A DNA stretch of 57,861 bases from Anaerolineae bacterium (GTDB lineage: Bacteria; Chloroflexota; Anaerolineae; Aggregatilineales; J027), in assembly GCA_019913005.1 (NCBI GenBank), contig JAIOHL010000186.1, positions 1-57,861 on the forward strand, in the 5' to 3' direction. The position numbers and the translations under genes were made by a program. Every line of letters begins with the position of its first letter. Position 1 is the first letter of the stretch. Positions 34,201 through 43,070 of this stretch are shown here, piece by piece. The notes beneath the pieces were generated by a model. That model had not been told where the DNA came from and did not search any database. It was given only the letters and a program-made list of their open reading frames with translations.

Positions 34201-36414
34201 CTAATTGCTGTACACCCGATACGAAATCGTGAGCAAGTTTCCCGCGAGAGTATCTACGCGCATTACGCCACGCCGTCCCTCCGCTGTAATGAACCCGATC
34301 ATTGATCCTGTCCCGATCATATTGGCGGGCAGAATATAGTTAATCACCACATTCGGATCTATCGCCGCGTAATCTATCGCCTCATACGATCCCGCATAGA
34401 TCACCCCAAAGCGTGCATTGTTCTGGCCTTCAATCTGCGCCCCTGTCCAAATCAAATCGGCTGTCCCGCCTGCGAGGTCATAGGCTGTCCCAACCGGCAG
34501 TTGCACAAAATCAATTCGGCTCATAATGGGCCGATCCGCAGTGTAGGTCAAGGGAAATATATTGTTGTTCTCATTGCTCTCCAATACCGAATTGGTCGCA
34601 TCTACGGTGAGGCTGGTGGTATAAACACCTGTACTCTGTACCGTCCCACTGAGCGTCACAATCGCCGATTGCCCCGCACCCAAGCCTGTTGAACCTGCCG
34701 TGATGGTCGTATTCCCCGGCTGCAAAATCATCGCCACCGAGAACGATCCGGCAGCCACCGTTCCCAAGTTTCGTACCGTCACCTGCAAAGTAAAGGGCTG
34801 CCCCGGTGCGATTTGTGGCGGATTTAATACAATCCCTTCAATCGTCAAGTCTATACCTTCGACCAACTGCCCCGGCACAACACCCGGACTGGTATTAGGT
34901 TGAACAATGGGTAACTGACTAAGCAAATTACTGGGGTCGAACACCTCCACAATATCCGCCGCAACCCACACCGTCTCGCCCTCATGGTTAATGACCAACC
35001 AAGTCGCGCCGGGATTAACCCCAATCACCGTTGCTGTGTCACCCAATTGCAGTTGATCCACAATTTCATATTCCGTACCCGGCCCAGCGCGTAAATTCAC
35101 CACATCCTGTGGCACGGTTAAGGTCACTTCGTTGGGTGTAGGTGAGGGGCTAGGCGTAATGCTGGGTGTCGGCGATGGTGATGGCGTATAGGTCAGCGTT
35201 CCAGCCAAACCTACCACCCGCACATCCACTGCGACCAAATCGTCATCCCCTAGCCGGACATTGTTGGCAAACCGCGCCATCAACTGCGGCCCGCCCAATT
35301 CACCAATCGTATAGACGGTAACGGCCCGCGAAAAATCGCCTCCACCATACACATTCGGCTCTAGCCGGCCCTGTACGGCGTAAATGGTTGGGGTTTGCAG
35401 TAATCCTTCGCGCAGGTCGGTGATGTCCACGCCCGTTTGCTCAATCTGGCGGCGCAGAATCCACACCGCATCATACGCAGCCGCTTCCACCCCGGTTGGG
35501 ATACTGTTAAAACTCGTCACATAGTCCACCAGAAAGGCTCGCCCCAATTCGGTTGGCGTAGTATATGACCATGAAGTTGCCCCCATCATGCCGCGTGCCA
35601 ATGAAATCGGAATCGCCCCGGAATGTACGCCTTCTTGGGCATCTCGATACACAAACGAACCCGTAAATCCCGCCTCGCGCAGTTTCAATATGAGCGATCC
35701 AGCGTCTGCGGCTGGCCCCCAAAACACTACTGCCGCAGGCTGATTTTGCATAATCTGTGAAACATTCGCCGTCAGATTGCTGTTATCAATCTCTTGAATT
35801 TTCGCAGTCGGGGTCAGCCCCCGAGCAACCAAAATTCCTTCAAAATTCAGTAGGGCTTCGGTTGAATCCACATCAGTTTGAATCAAGGCAATCTTAGTAA
35901 CGCCGCGCTCCTCAATCAATATCGTCGCCAGCGCCTCATTATAAAACCGATCCGCCGCCCGCACCCGCATAATATTGTCACGGCTATCCTGTTCAGTTAA
36001 CCCATCCGCCGTCGCCAATGTCAGCACAGGCACGGGAGCTTGCGACAAAACCTCCAAATTAGGCAGCGCCAACCGATTATCCACTGGGCCAATAATGGCG
36101 ATTGCCCCTTGTGAAACCAACGAGTTCACTGCATCCGGCACGCCTTCGGGCGCAAACGGCGGACGATTGGGATACACCACTTGCAAGCGATAGAGTGTTC
36201 CATCTGGGCCGATAACGCCGCCTTCTCGATTTATCTGGTCAATCGCCAACCGTACCCCAAAATCGCCTGTCGAGCCGGGGGTTTGAAGAAATCCAATATT
36301 CAGCGTTTCAATCGCCTGCTTTGGGGTGGAGGCGCTGGTTAATCCCATCACACTGACGACCAACAGCAGGGTCAACAGAGGGATAATTAGGATATTTTTT
36401 CTCAAGGGGTGCAT
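34201..36414 (-). CDS. multi-domain exported protein: type-1 solute-binding domain + SH3-like + CARDB
   Basis: About 737 residues. After a signal sequence (LRKNILIIPLLTLLLVVSVMG) comes a leucine-type periplasmic-binding domain to about residue 400 (NIGFLQTPGSTGDFGVRLAI, AIDQINREGG, FWGPAADAGSLI). A Ser/Thr/Pro linker follows, then a bacterial SH3 domain (VVNLRAGPGTEYEIVDQLQLG), a CARDB-type Ig domain (QIAPGQPFTLQVTVRNLG, SNENNNIFPL) and a C-terminal beta domain. No permease or ATPase lies nearby, so it may sense or bind rather than transport. At the start, the GGAGG directly abuts ATG 36414 and is better spaced for TTG 36405. It heads the polysaccharide/two-component operon. Confidence 0.83.
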   Translation of the reverse strand: MHPLRKNILIIPLLTLLLVVSVMGLTSASTPKQAIETLNIGFLQTPGSTGDFGVRLAIDQINREGGVIGPDGTLYRLQVVYPNRPPFAPEGVPDAVNSLVSQGAIAIIGPVDNRLALPNLEVLSQAPVPVLTLATADGLTEQDSRDNIMRVRAADRFYNEALATILIEERGVTKIALIQTDVDSTEALLNFEGILVARGLTPTAKIQEIDNSNLTANVSQIMQNQPAAVVFWGPAADAGSLILKLREAGFTGSFVYRDAQEGVHSGAIPISLARGMMGATSWSYTTPTELGRAFLVDYVTSFNSIPTGVEAAAYDAVWILRRQIEQTGVDITDLREGLLQTPTIYAVQGRLEPNVYGGGDFSRAVTVYTIGELGGPQLMARFANNVRLGDDDLVAVDVRVVGLAGTLTYTPSPSPTPSITPSPSPTPNEVTLTVPQDVVNLRAGPGTEYEIVDQLQLGDTATVIGVNPGATWLVINHEGETVWVAADIVEVFDPSNLLSQLPIVQPNTSPGVVPGQLVEGIDLTIEGIVLNPPQIAPGQPFTLQVTVRNLGTVAAGSFSVAMILQPGNTTITAGSTGLGAGQSAIVTLSGTVQSTGVYTTSLTVDATNSVLESNENNNIFPLTYTADRPIMSRIDFVQLPVGTAYDLAGGTADLIWTGAQIEGQNNARFGVIYAGSYEAIDYAAIDPNVVINYILPANMIGTGSMIGFITAEGRRGVMRVDTLAGNLLTISYRVYSN

Positions 36415-36547
36415 CCTCCAGCAGTTGCTGTATATCATGTACTGAGATAATAGTACCGTCCCTAAAAAATCCGGCAAGCACGCGCCCCTTGTGTTTCTCT
36501 CCAAACAGAGGATAATCGGCGCTGTTTTGCAACTTCGGAGGAAGCCT

Positions 36548-37789
36548 ATGCGTGCCCTAACAGCGATTTTCGGCTTGATGCTGGCTATTTTAGCAGCTCA
36601 CAATCCTGTTTTGGCACGCCCAAAAGACGATGCCCCATCGCGGGTCAATCAGCAGGAAGTCGTCAATTTGCGTGTATGGTGGCCGGACGTGCTGCTTTCC
36701 GAAAACGCCGCCAGCACCCTCGAAAATCAATTCAACAGCTTCCGCAGTGCCTATGTCAATGTCAATCTCGATCTGCGCTACCTCGAATATCAGCCGATTG
36801 ATACCATCCGCCGCCTGACCCTGACCCGTGATGTCGCCCCGGATGCCCTGCCCGATCTAACCCTGATGCGCTATGAAGAAATGATTGCTGCCGTCAACAG
36901 TGGTTTGTTGCAGCCTGTCGAAGGATTATTGCCCCCCTCTACTCTAAACGACCTCACCGACAATGTGTTGGAAATGGGTCAGGTGGCTGGCGAATTCTAT
37001 GGCATTCCGTATCTGCTTTCCATTGACCACATGCTCTACACAGGGGATGCTTCAACCCCGCCCCGTAATTTCAGTGATTTTTTGGAGCAAGACACCCCGC
37101 TCTTGTTTGCCGCCAAACCAGCCACCAGCCAAGTAATCAATGAGCTACTATTAATCCAATATTTGGCTGAGGGGGGGTACTTAGTAGATCAGGAAAACAA
37201 CCCCACCCTTGATGAAGAGGCTATGCTGACAGTGCTTGAATTTTATTCCACCGCCGTCCAATTAGAACCCTTTAGGCAGCCGCTCGAAGATACCCTACAA
37301 CTTCAAACCCTTGCCGATTATCGCTCCCAATTATCAGGGGATGATCCCGTGCTGGCCCTGCTCAATTCCACCGACTATCTACTCTATCGTAATCGTTTTG
37401 CCGGGGATGCCAAAATTGTGCCACCGCTTACTGCCGATGGTCAATCATTTACGTTGCTCGATGGTTGGATGTGGGTGTTATTGGCCGATGACGCGACTCG
37501 CCAAATTCAAGCGCGGAATTTTCTGACGTGGATGATGAACTCGGATAACCTAACCGATACTGCCCTTGCCCTCAATATGCTCCCCGGTCAGCAGCGGGCC
37601 TTGCGGGTCATGGCCGAAGACAGCGACCTGCTCGTGTTAAGCGACCTGATCAACGCGGCCTATTTTCTCCCCCCGGCCCAACGCCAAAACGTTGCGGCGG
37701 TTGCCCTTCAAGTCGCTTTTGAATCCGTCTTGCAAGGCACTACCCCGCGTGCCGCCGCCGAAATCGCCATGGCAACACTGGGGAATTAG
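36548..37789 (+). CDS. exported extracellular solute-binding protein (family 1 / maltose-type)
   Basis: About 413 residues with a signal peptide (MRALTAIFGLMLAILAAHNP then LA). The ATG at 36548 is chosen because a GGAGGA ribosome binding site precedes it and the signal sequence begins there. The mature part starts VVNLRVWWPD and includes LPDLTLMRYEEMIAAVNSGL, GEFYGIPYLLSIDHMLY and YLVDQENNPTLDEEA, the alternating pattern of sugar-type substrate-binding proteins. It is divergent from the multi-domain binding protein, with 133 bases between, and has no permease in the window, so ligand and transport partner are unknown. Its 3' end overlaps the convergent SerB-like gene by four bases. Confidence 0.83.
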   Translation: MRALTAIFGLMLAILAAHNPVLARPKDDAPSRVNQQEVVNLRVWWPDVLLSENAASTLENQFNSFRSAYVNVNLDLRYLEYQPIDTIRRLTLTRDVAPDALPDLTLMRYEEMIAAVNSGLLQPVEGLLPPSTLNDLTDNVLEMGQVAGEFYGIPYLLSIDHMLYTGDASTPPRNFSDFLEQDTPLLFAAKPATSQVINELLLIQYLAEGGYLVDQENNPTLDEEAMLTVLEFYSTAVQLEPFRQPLEDTLQLQTLADYRSQLSGDDPVLALLNSTDYLLYRNRFAGDAKIVPPLTADGQSFTLLDGWMWVLLADDATRQIQARNFLTWMMNSDNLTDTALALNMLPGQQRALRVMAEDSDLLVLSDLINAAYFLPPAQRQNVAAVALQVAFESVLQGTTPRAAAEIAMATLGN

Positions 37790-38634
37790 ACGGTCATGGC
37801 CTCAAATTCTTTATAGAACGCCGCCTTTAACTCCGCATCCCGGAATTTAACACTGCTGGTCTGACACAACCGCAGGCCGCGTGTATACACTTCTTCATGG
37901 GGCGTCCCGGCCACCACATGAAATCCGGATGCCCCAGCGACCAATGGCAATACGGGTGCTAGGGTGTTGGGATAGATAAACACATCGGCGTCGCGTTCCA
38001 CTTTTTCGCGCACGACCACCCCGCCAAACCCGACAAACAAATCAACGCCGTTGCCAAGTGTTGCCAAATCGCTGGCTCCATCCCCCACCAGCAAGCGCCG
38101 TCCAAACAAATTTCCCGACAACTGTCGCACGATTTCCGGTTTTCCTGCTGAGACAGTCAATGGCCCTTCTTCATAGGCCAGATACCGCTGTTTTTGCTGC
38201 GAGGCTTGGTCATAATAGCGCCACCATTCCCCCGACAATTCGTTGTATTCCAGCGAAACGGCCCGAATATGCTCCGATTTAACCCCCAAACGTGTGCCAA
38301 ATCCATTCACCGCGTCCGCCAGCCCACCGCTGATAATAAAGACATGCTTTTTCAAGAATTGCAGGGTGTTAATGACTTCCTGTGCATCTGGCACCAGATT
38401 TTCCCAATACAACTGCTCGACCACCGCCAATTGACCCCGTGTGGGATTAATGGCCTTCAACCGCTTGCCATACACTTCCGCCAGATCAAGTTCACCGTTC
38501 ATCGCCTTTTCGGTCAACACCCCAACGCGCATCTCTTTACCCTTCATCCGGGCCAATTCATCAATACCCTCTATGGTGGTCAGGGTGCTGTCGCAATCGA
38601 AAAACACGAGGTCAGTGGTTGTCCATCGCAGCAT
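37786..38634 (-). CDS. HAD-family phosphatase, phosphoserine phosphatase-like
   Basis: 282 residues. HAD motif I is DCDST (Asp13 nucleophile, Asp15 acid/base), followed by the SerB-like TIEGIDELARMKG. Motif II is FIISGGLAD. A Lys is at GKPEIVRQL and motif III is LLVGDGASDLATL. The cap-region layout matches HAD-IB/SerB proteins that dephosphorylate phosphoserine. The C-terminal extension of about 60 residues (FHVVAGTPHEEVYTRG and onward) is not part of the usual SerB domain and has no recognised role. Other small phosphomonoesters are possible substrates. The gene is convergent with the binding-protein gene. Confidence 0.85.
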   Translation of the reverse strand: MLRWTTTDLVFFDCDSTLTTIEGIDELARMKGKEMRVGVLTEKAMNGELDLAEVYGKRLKAINPTRGQLAVVEQLYWENLVPDAQEVINTLQFLKKHVFIISGGLADAVNGFGTRLGVKSEHIRAVSLEYNELSGEWWRYYDQASQQKQRYLAYEEGPLTVSAGKPEIVRQLSGNLFGRRLLVGDGASDLATLGNGVDLFVGFGGVVVREKVERDADVFIYPNTLAPVLPLVAGASGFHVVAGTPHEEVYTRGLRLCQTSSVKFRDAELKAAFYKEFEAMTV

Positions 38635-38973
38635 AGGGTTATCTCGCTATTTTCAGAAGATTACTATGAATCTCGGCCTATTTAGACTCAGCACGGCGGC
38701 TTTAGCCACGTGTGATAGTGCTGAGATTCGGCGCAGTTTGGGTAGTCGGCGAACATTGTTATTCTACAACAGGCCCGCGTCCTGATAACAGGTGATTTTG
38801 ACCAAAAACAAGGAAAATAACCTCTCTTGGCTATGCTAATCGGGAGACAAACCACTGAACTGATCCGTACTAAGTTTGGCTCGGCCTATCATATACTCAT
38901 CAATCTCAACCTTAGTATGCCCATCCTTTACATGCTATAATCTCGCCGATTCGCCCGAAAGGAATTCTACCGA
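38635..38973 (+). other. 339-base intergenic region with inverted repeat and extended -10 promoter
   Basis: A perfect 8-bp inverted repeat CTCAGCAC (38687-38694) / GTGCTGAG (38718-38725) encloses 23 bases. It has no T-run, so it could be an operator or a short RNA hairpin. An extended -10 TGCTATAAT ends at 38941, with a weak TTAGTA 18 bases upstream of the hexamer. A GAAAGGA ribosome binding site then precedes the GT2 gene. No small gene was recognised. Confidence 0.45.
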
Positions 38974-39945
38974 ATGCCCACAAAACAATATCCCTACGAC
39001 CTGTCCGTCGTACTGCCCGTCTATAATGAAGAAGATAACATCAAAGTAGTCCATGAAGAACTCGAAGGTGTGTTGTCCGGCATGAACCTTCGCTACGAAA
39101 TCATCTATGTGGACGATGGCAGCCGCGACAAAAGTGCTGAACGCCTCGCCGAAATCGCCCATCAATCCTCGCATGTCAAAGTGGTTTTCCTGCGCCGCAA
39201 TTTTGGTCAAACCGCCGCGATTCAAGCCGGTATTGACCAAGCCACTGGCGCGATTATCACCCTGATGGACTCCGACATGCAAAACGACCCCCACGAAATC
39301 CCCCGCATGAAAGCCCGCATGGATGAGGGTTTCGATCTGGTGAGTGGGTGGCGCAAAAATCGCAAAGATAAAATGGTTACCCGCCGCCTGCCCTCCATCG
39401 CTGCCAATTGGCTGATTTCCAAAGTGACCAAAGTCCATCTGCACGATTACGGCTGCACGCTCAAGATGTACCGCCGCGAGGTCTTGGATCATGTCCGGCT
39501 GTATGGCGAGATGCACCGTTTTATCCCCGTCTTGGCGTTTGGGGCTGGCGCAAAAATTGATGAAATGGTCGTCAATCACCGCGCCCGTCTGCATGGCAAA
39601 AGCAAATATGGCCTGTGGCGGACGGCGAAAGTCGCCCTCGACCTCATGACCGTGACCTTCCTCATCAAATTTAACACCCGCCCCATGTATATTTTTGGCG
39701 GCGCGGGCTTCATTTTTGGTGGTCTCGGTACACTCTCGCTTATGGCGATGCTGCTGGACACCCTCATCACCGGGGATGCCCTTGTCTCCACACCCCTACC
39801 CTTTTTCGGGATTGTGCTGCTCGTCGCCAGCGTCCAATGTGTGCTGCTCGGCCTGATTATCGAAATGTTGATGCGTACCTACTACGAATCACAAGGCAAA
39901 GGCCCATACACCATCCGTTCCGTCATTGCCCCTGAAAATCAATAA
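38974..39945 (+). CDS. membrane GT2 glycosyltransferase (polyprenyl-phosphate sugar synthase type)
   Basis: 323 residues. The GT-A domain has VVLPVYNEEDNIKVV, the UDP/metal pattern YVDDGSRDKS and LMDSDMQNDPHEIP, and the acceptor region with GWRKNRKD. The C-terminal part has two transmembrane hairpin helices (PMYIFGGAGFIFGGLGTL and FGIVLLVASVQCVLLGLI), as in ArnC/DPM1/GtrB enzymes that load a sugar onto a polyprenyl phosphate at the inner membrane. A GAAAGGA ribosome binding site precedes the ATG. It stands alone after the inverted-repeat region and ends with a hairpin at 39960. Confidence 0.92.
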   Translation: MPTKQYPYDLSVVLPVYNEEDNIKVVHEELEGVLSGMNLRYEIIYVDDGSRDKSAERLAEIAHQSSHVKVVFLRRNFGQTAAIQAGIDQATGAIITLMDSDMQNDPHEIPRMKARMDEGFDLVSGWRKNRKDKMVTRRLPSIAANWLISKVTKVHLHDYGCTLKMYRREVLDHVRLYGEMHRFIPVLAFGAGAKIDEMVVNHRARLHGKSKYGLWRTAKVALDLMTVTFLIKFNTRPMYIFGGAGFIFGGLGTLSLMAMLLDTLITGDALVSTPLPFFGIVLLVASVQCVLLGLIIEMLMRTYYESQGKGPYTIRSVIAPENQ

Positions 39946-39959
39946 GCGACAAAACATCA

Positions 39960-39984
39960 GGGCGAGTCTCACATAGGCTCGCCC
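39960..39984 (+). terminator. stem-loop after the GT2 gene (possible terminator)
   Basis: A 7-bp perfect stem GGGCGAG / CTCGCCC with an 11-base loop lies 14 bases after the stop. No T-run follows, so it may act only as an end-stabilising or Rho-assisted hairpin. Confidence 0.4.
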
Positions 39985-40088
39985 CAGTACCATAACCCTA
40001 CGAAAATTCCTGATTCTGCCATAAACAGAAGGATACCCCTTGTAATCCCCTACAGAAATTCAGCCTCCCAGATGCCAGAACATCCGAA

Positions 40089-40928
40089 TTAATACGAGCG
40101 TACACAGCGAAAACCAACCCAGTTGGCATCAACAACGGGATTGTCCCATTTGCGGCCAGCAGCACGAAGGATGTTATTGCCAGCGATGAGGAACGAACCG
40201 CCCCGCATCACACGGTAACTATTCTTATCGTTGTTATCTTCTCTATTCTCAGTCGAATCATATGGCAGATACAGCGAACTAACCCATTCCAATACATTGC
40301 CGCTCAAATCATAGGCCCCGATCCATGATATCCCGCCTGCTTTACTGCCAACATCGGCTGCTTGATTATTAGAATTGCCCGAATAGACCACATTTTCCAC
40401 AACAAATTCATTACCCCATGGAAAAATCAAATTATCCGGCCCCCGCGCTGCATATTCCCATTCTGCTTCTGTTGGTAAACGACCATCTCGCTGTCCACAA
40501 AAATCGCGGGCCTCAAACCATGTAACGCTCACACGCGGACGGCGTTCACCCATGATTTCATTCGCATTGGCAGCTACGCCCCCCAATCGTGCAAAATCGC
40601 CTTGTGTCACTTCATATTTGTCAATCCAAAATGGCTCATCAAAACAGATTTCGGTTACAGGAGTTTCGTTTGCATCTTCGTCGGCGCTGCCCATGCCAAA
40701 ACACCCCACAGGCACTTGCACCATCGTTACTCCCTCAAAGTCTTGCTCAATTGGCGTCCAGTCTGCATTGCGTTCCACTTTTTGAAAGACAGGGTCACTT
40801 TGCACCGTGGCCGTTTGGGTTACAGATTCAGTTTTTGGAGATGCCTGATTTTTCTTGGCTTCTTTACCGCAGGCGGTGAGCGAAATCGTCAATACAATGA
40901 ATGTGAAATAGAGACGTTTTAAGAACAT
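40089..40928 (-). CDS. lipoprotein with formylglycine-generating-enzyme (FGE/SUMF1-like) domain
   Basis: 279 residues. A lipoprotein signal ends in the lipobox LTAC with lipidation at Cys20, so the protein is membrane-tethered outside the cell. After a Lys/Ser/Thr-rich linker, the FGE-sulfatase fold is shown by FEGVTMVQVPVGCFGMG, ITEI-type TEICFDEPFWIDKYEVTQGDFARL, VSVTWFEARDFCGQ, GRLPTEAEWEYAARG, WEWV-type GNVLEWVSSLY and the ending VMRGGSFL with VGFRCVRSY. True formylglycine enzymes use two Cys near the C-terminus for copper; the Cys in GFRCVRSY is present but the second is not evident. It is therefore more likely a structural or binding member. No sulfatase is nearby. Confidence 0.85.
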   Translation of the reverse strand: MFLKRLYFTFIVLTISLTACGKEAKKNQASPKTESVTQTATVQSDPVFQKVERNADWTPIEQDFEGVTMVQVPVGCFGMGSADEDANETPVTEICFDEPFWIDKYEVTQGDFARLGGVAANANEIMGERRPRVSVTWFEARDFCGQRDGRLPTEAEWEYAARGPDNLIFPWGNEFVVENVVYSGNSNNQAADVGSKAGGISWIGAYDLSGNVLEWVSSLYLPYDSTENREDNNDKNSYRVMRGGSFLIAGNNILRAAGRKWDNPVVDANWVGFRCVRSY

Positions 40929-41177
40929 AGACTGTAAACCTCCTCCAAAGTAAGAGTAATAAACCCAATCTAAAGTGTAGTTAAAAGATGGACTTATTAC
41001 GATCTAATTGTCAGCAATTAATGATTACTTTACTCATATAATTCGTAATTCTTACAAAAAAATAGGCTAGAAGAAGCCATCGTAGTGAAAATTTGGCTTA
41101 AGACTTTCGTCCGCCGAAAATTTGTGCTACGCTTCACATAATGACATTTTCAATTTGAGGAGTTTCTGGGACACGCG

Positions 41178-42536
41178 ATGCGGCGCAGAGACAGACAAAA
41201 TGAACTGGTAGTAGCGGTGGTCGTCGTGGGCGCGATGGCAATGGCGCTGGCTTTTGGCATTATTTTGACGCTGGGTAGCCAAAACGACGACAAAGAAAAC
41301 GACGCCACCACTCGAACCGCTACCATTACCAACACCCGCGCTCCCATGAATGTGCCGACTACCGATAGTGTTTCGGTTCTCAATGAAACCGAGACCGCGC
41401 TTGCCATTACCCTAACCGCTGTCTCCAATAACCTCAATGGCAGCGAAACCACGCCTGCCCCAACCGCCATCGCACAAGATGAATCCCCTGAACCGACTCA
41501 TACGCCATCGCCCACCATCACCAATTCACCCGAACCCTCCGCAACCCCAAGCGAAACGCCGGAGGAAACCGAAACGGCTGAGACGACCCAAACACCGACA
41601 CCGACTTCGACCCGTCGTCCATCGGTAGAGCCAACTGACCGACCAACGACCAATCCATCCCGTACTCCGTCAGCAACAAATTCGCCGACCTCGGCCTCAA
41701 TCCCGACGAAACGCATTTCGGCAAGTCCTACCTCTACCGCAACCAATACTCGTACTCCGACGGCAACGGCAACTTTTACAGCCACACCGAGTCCAACCCG
41801 CACTATCCGACCATCACAGACCCCCACCGTGACGATTACGCCGAGTTCGACACGCACGCCTCCGCCTACCAGTACACCAACCACGACGCGCACGCCCCGA
41901 CCACCTGTACCTCCACCCGCTACCCGGCGACCCACATCAACTCAGACGTTGACCATTACGCCGTTCCCCTCCGCGACGATCACGCCAACCGTGTTGACCG
42001 CCACACCGACGGCCTGTACCCCACCCAAAGATTGGGAGCCGTATATCGTAGAAGTTGGCGATACGTTGTTTGAAATCGCACGGAGTGTCGGTCTGCGTAC
42101 CGATGTCTTGCGCGAGGCCAACTGCCTGACGGGGTCAAATATCCAAGCGGGCCAGACCCTCTATATTCCGCCAAATACGGGCCTTGTGAACACGACCCCC
42201 GGCGTTCCAGCCGCGATTGGCTGCGACTTCCCAAGCGTGGTGATTACCGAACCCCGCCCGGGTCAACTGTTTATCCGTACCTTTGAAGTGCGCGGTCTTG
42301 CCGATTTTCCGAATTTTGGCCGCTATGAATTACAAATCCGTCCCGCCGATGCAGCAACAGATGCCTTTACGACCCTATTGCAAAATACCTCACCTGCCCC
42401 ATTTGAGGGCGTGTTGGGTCAAATTGATCCGAGCCGCTATTCACCCGGCAATTATTGGATACGTCTGATGATTTATAGCAATCAGGGTTATGAATTATCC
42501 TTCTGCGCCATCCAAATCACCCTATCCCGCCCTTAA
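41178..42536 (+). CDS. membrane-anchored LysM protein with long Thr/Pro-rich linker
   Basis: 452 residues. A single transmembrane helix near the N-terminus (about 9-33, ELVVAVVVVGAMAMALAF) is followed by roughly 220 residues dominated by Thr, Pro and Ser. Then comes one LysM module (YIVEVGDTLFEIARSVG to GQTLYIPP) and a C-terminal Ig-like domain. LysM binds N-acetylglucosamine-containing polymers such as peptidoglycan, so this protein probably reaches through the envelope. The linker is low complexity with short repeats, a likely site of length variation. It overlaps the convergent 182-aa gene by 15 bases at the 3' end. Confidence 0.85.
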   Translation: MRRRDRQNELVVAVVVVGAMAMALAFGIILTLGSQNDDKENDATTRTATITNTRAPMNVPTTDSVSVLNETETALAITLTAVSNNLNGSETTPAPTAIAQDESPEPTHTPSPTITNSPEPSATPSETPEETETAETTQTPTPTSTRRPSVEPTDRPTTNPSRTPSATNSPTSASIPTKRISASPTSTATNTRTPTATATFTATPSPTRTIRPSQTPTVTITPSSTRTPPPTSTPTTTRTPRPPVPPPATRRPTSTQTLTITPFPSATITPTVLTATPTACTPPKDWEPYIVEVGDTLFEIARSVGLRTDVLREANCLTGSNIQAGQTLYIPPNTGLVNTTPGVPAAIGCDFPSVVITEPRPGQLFIRTFEVRGLADFPNFGRYELQIRPADAATDAFTTLLQNTSPAPFEGVLGQIDPSRYSPGNYWIRLMIYSNQGYELSFCAIQITLSRP

Positions 42537-43070
42537 TTTTAGGCGTAGATTGGGCCAAGAATATCCATAGGCGATAGTCAACCATGCCTCACGCATAAGA
42601 GTCGTTTGATCGCCAATGATTTCCGGGCATCCCAAGTGATTATCATAGTTCTGGTCAAAACAAATGATGATTTCTCTTGCCGGGAATAACTCAAATAACC
42701 CTTTCAGAAAACGAACCAATGTTATGTCTTGTGGATTAGCTTTATAAATCTGATCCACAAGATCGCTGCTACCAAATCCAATCGACTCCCAGTGAGGCAG
42801 GCCGATATCACGGGCTATTTTGCGATACTGCTGTTCCATCAGCACACCACCATAATCGTCATAGATGTCGTGGCTCGGATCAACCTCGAATACCAAAAAT
42901 TCCTGCTGACGACTTTCAGGCAAATTGAAAAGACTATTGAAGGAATGTCGGTCTAATATCTCCCCGATACTCAAAGCCCAGCCAACCTTCCGCCCCAATT
43001 CCAGCAACAGTCGAATGGTCTCGGTTCGATCATCTTTTAATTCAATCGCCCCATAGAAAAATAGTGTCAT
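42522..43070 (-). CDS. conserved-looking protein of unknown function, translationally coupled to the MutS-like gene
   Basis: 182 residues, not recognised. It is soluble, rich in aromatic and acidic residues, with no signal peptide or membrane helix. Notable segments are LLELGRKVGWALSIGEIL, FEVDPSHDIYDDYGG, and REIIICFDQNYDNHLG. The start ATG overlaps the stop of the MutS-like gene by four bases (ATGA), which implies coupled translation and perhaps a shared role. The 3' end overlaps the convergent LysM gene. Nothing in the sequence indicates a catalytic activity. Confidence 0.68.
   Translation of the reverse strand: MTLFFYGAIELKDDRTETIRLLLELGRKVGWALSIGEILDRHSFNSLFNLPESRQQEFLVFEVDPSHDIYDDYGGVLMEQQYRKIARDIGLPHWESIGFGSSDLVDQIYKANPQDITLVRFLKGLFELFPAREIIICFDQNYDNHLGCPEIIGDQTTLMREAWLTIAYGYSWPNLRLKLRAG

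Noticed and set aside
38935-39594. A 219-residue open frame on the minus strand.
   Set aside because: It is antisense to the GT2 gene, whose motifs are unmistakable; no ribosome binding site and no recognisable fold.
41498-41935. A 145-residue Val/Gly/Arg-rich open frame on the minus strand.
   Set aside because: It mirrors the Thr/Pro low-complexity linker of the LysM protein; the composition is that expected of the complement of ACC/CCG repeats.
41540-41990. Short tandem-like repeats in the LysM gene considered as a CRISPR or minisatellite array.
   Set aside because: The repetition is at codon level (Thr-Pro-Ser) without fixed repeat and spacer units; it is a protein linker.
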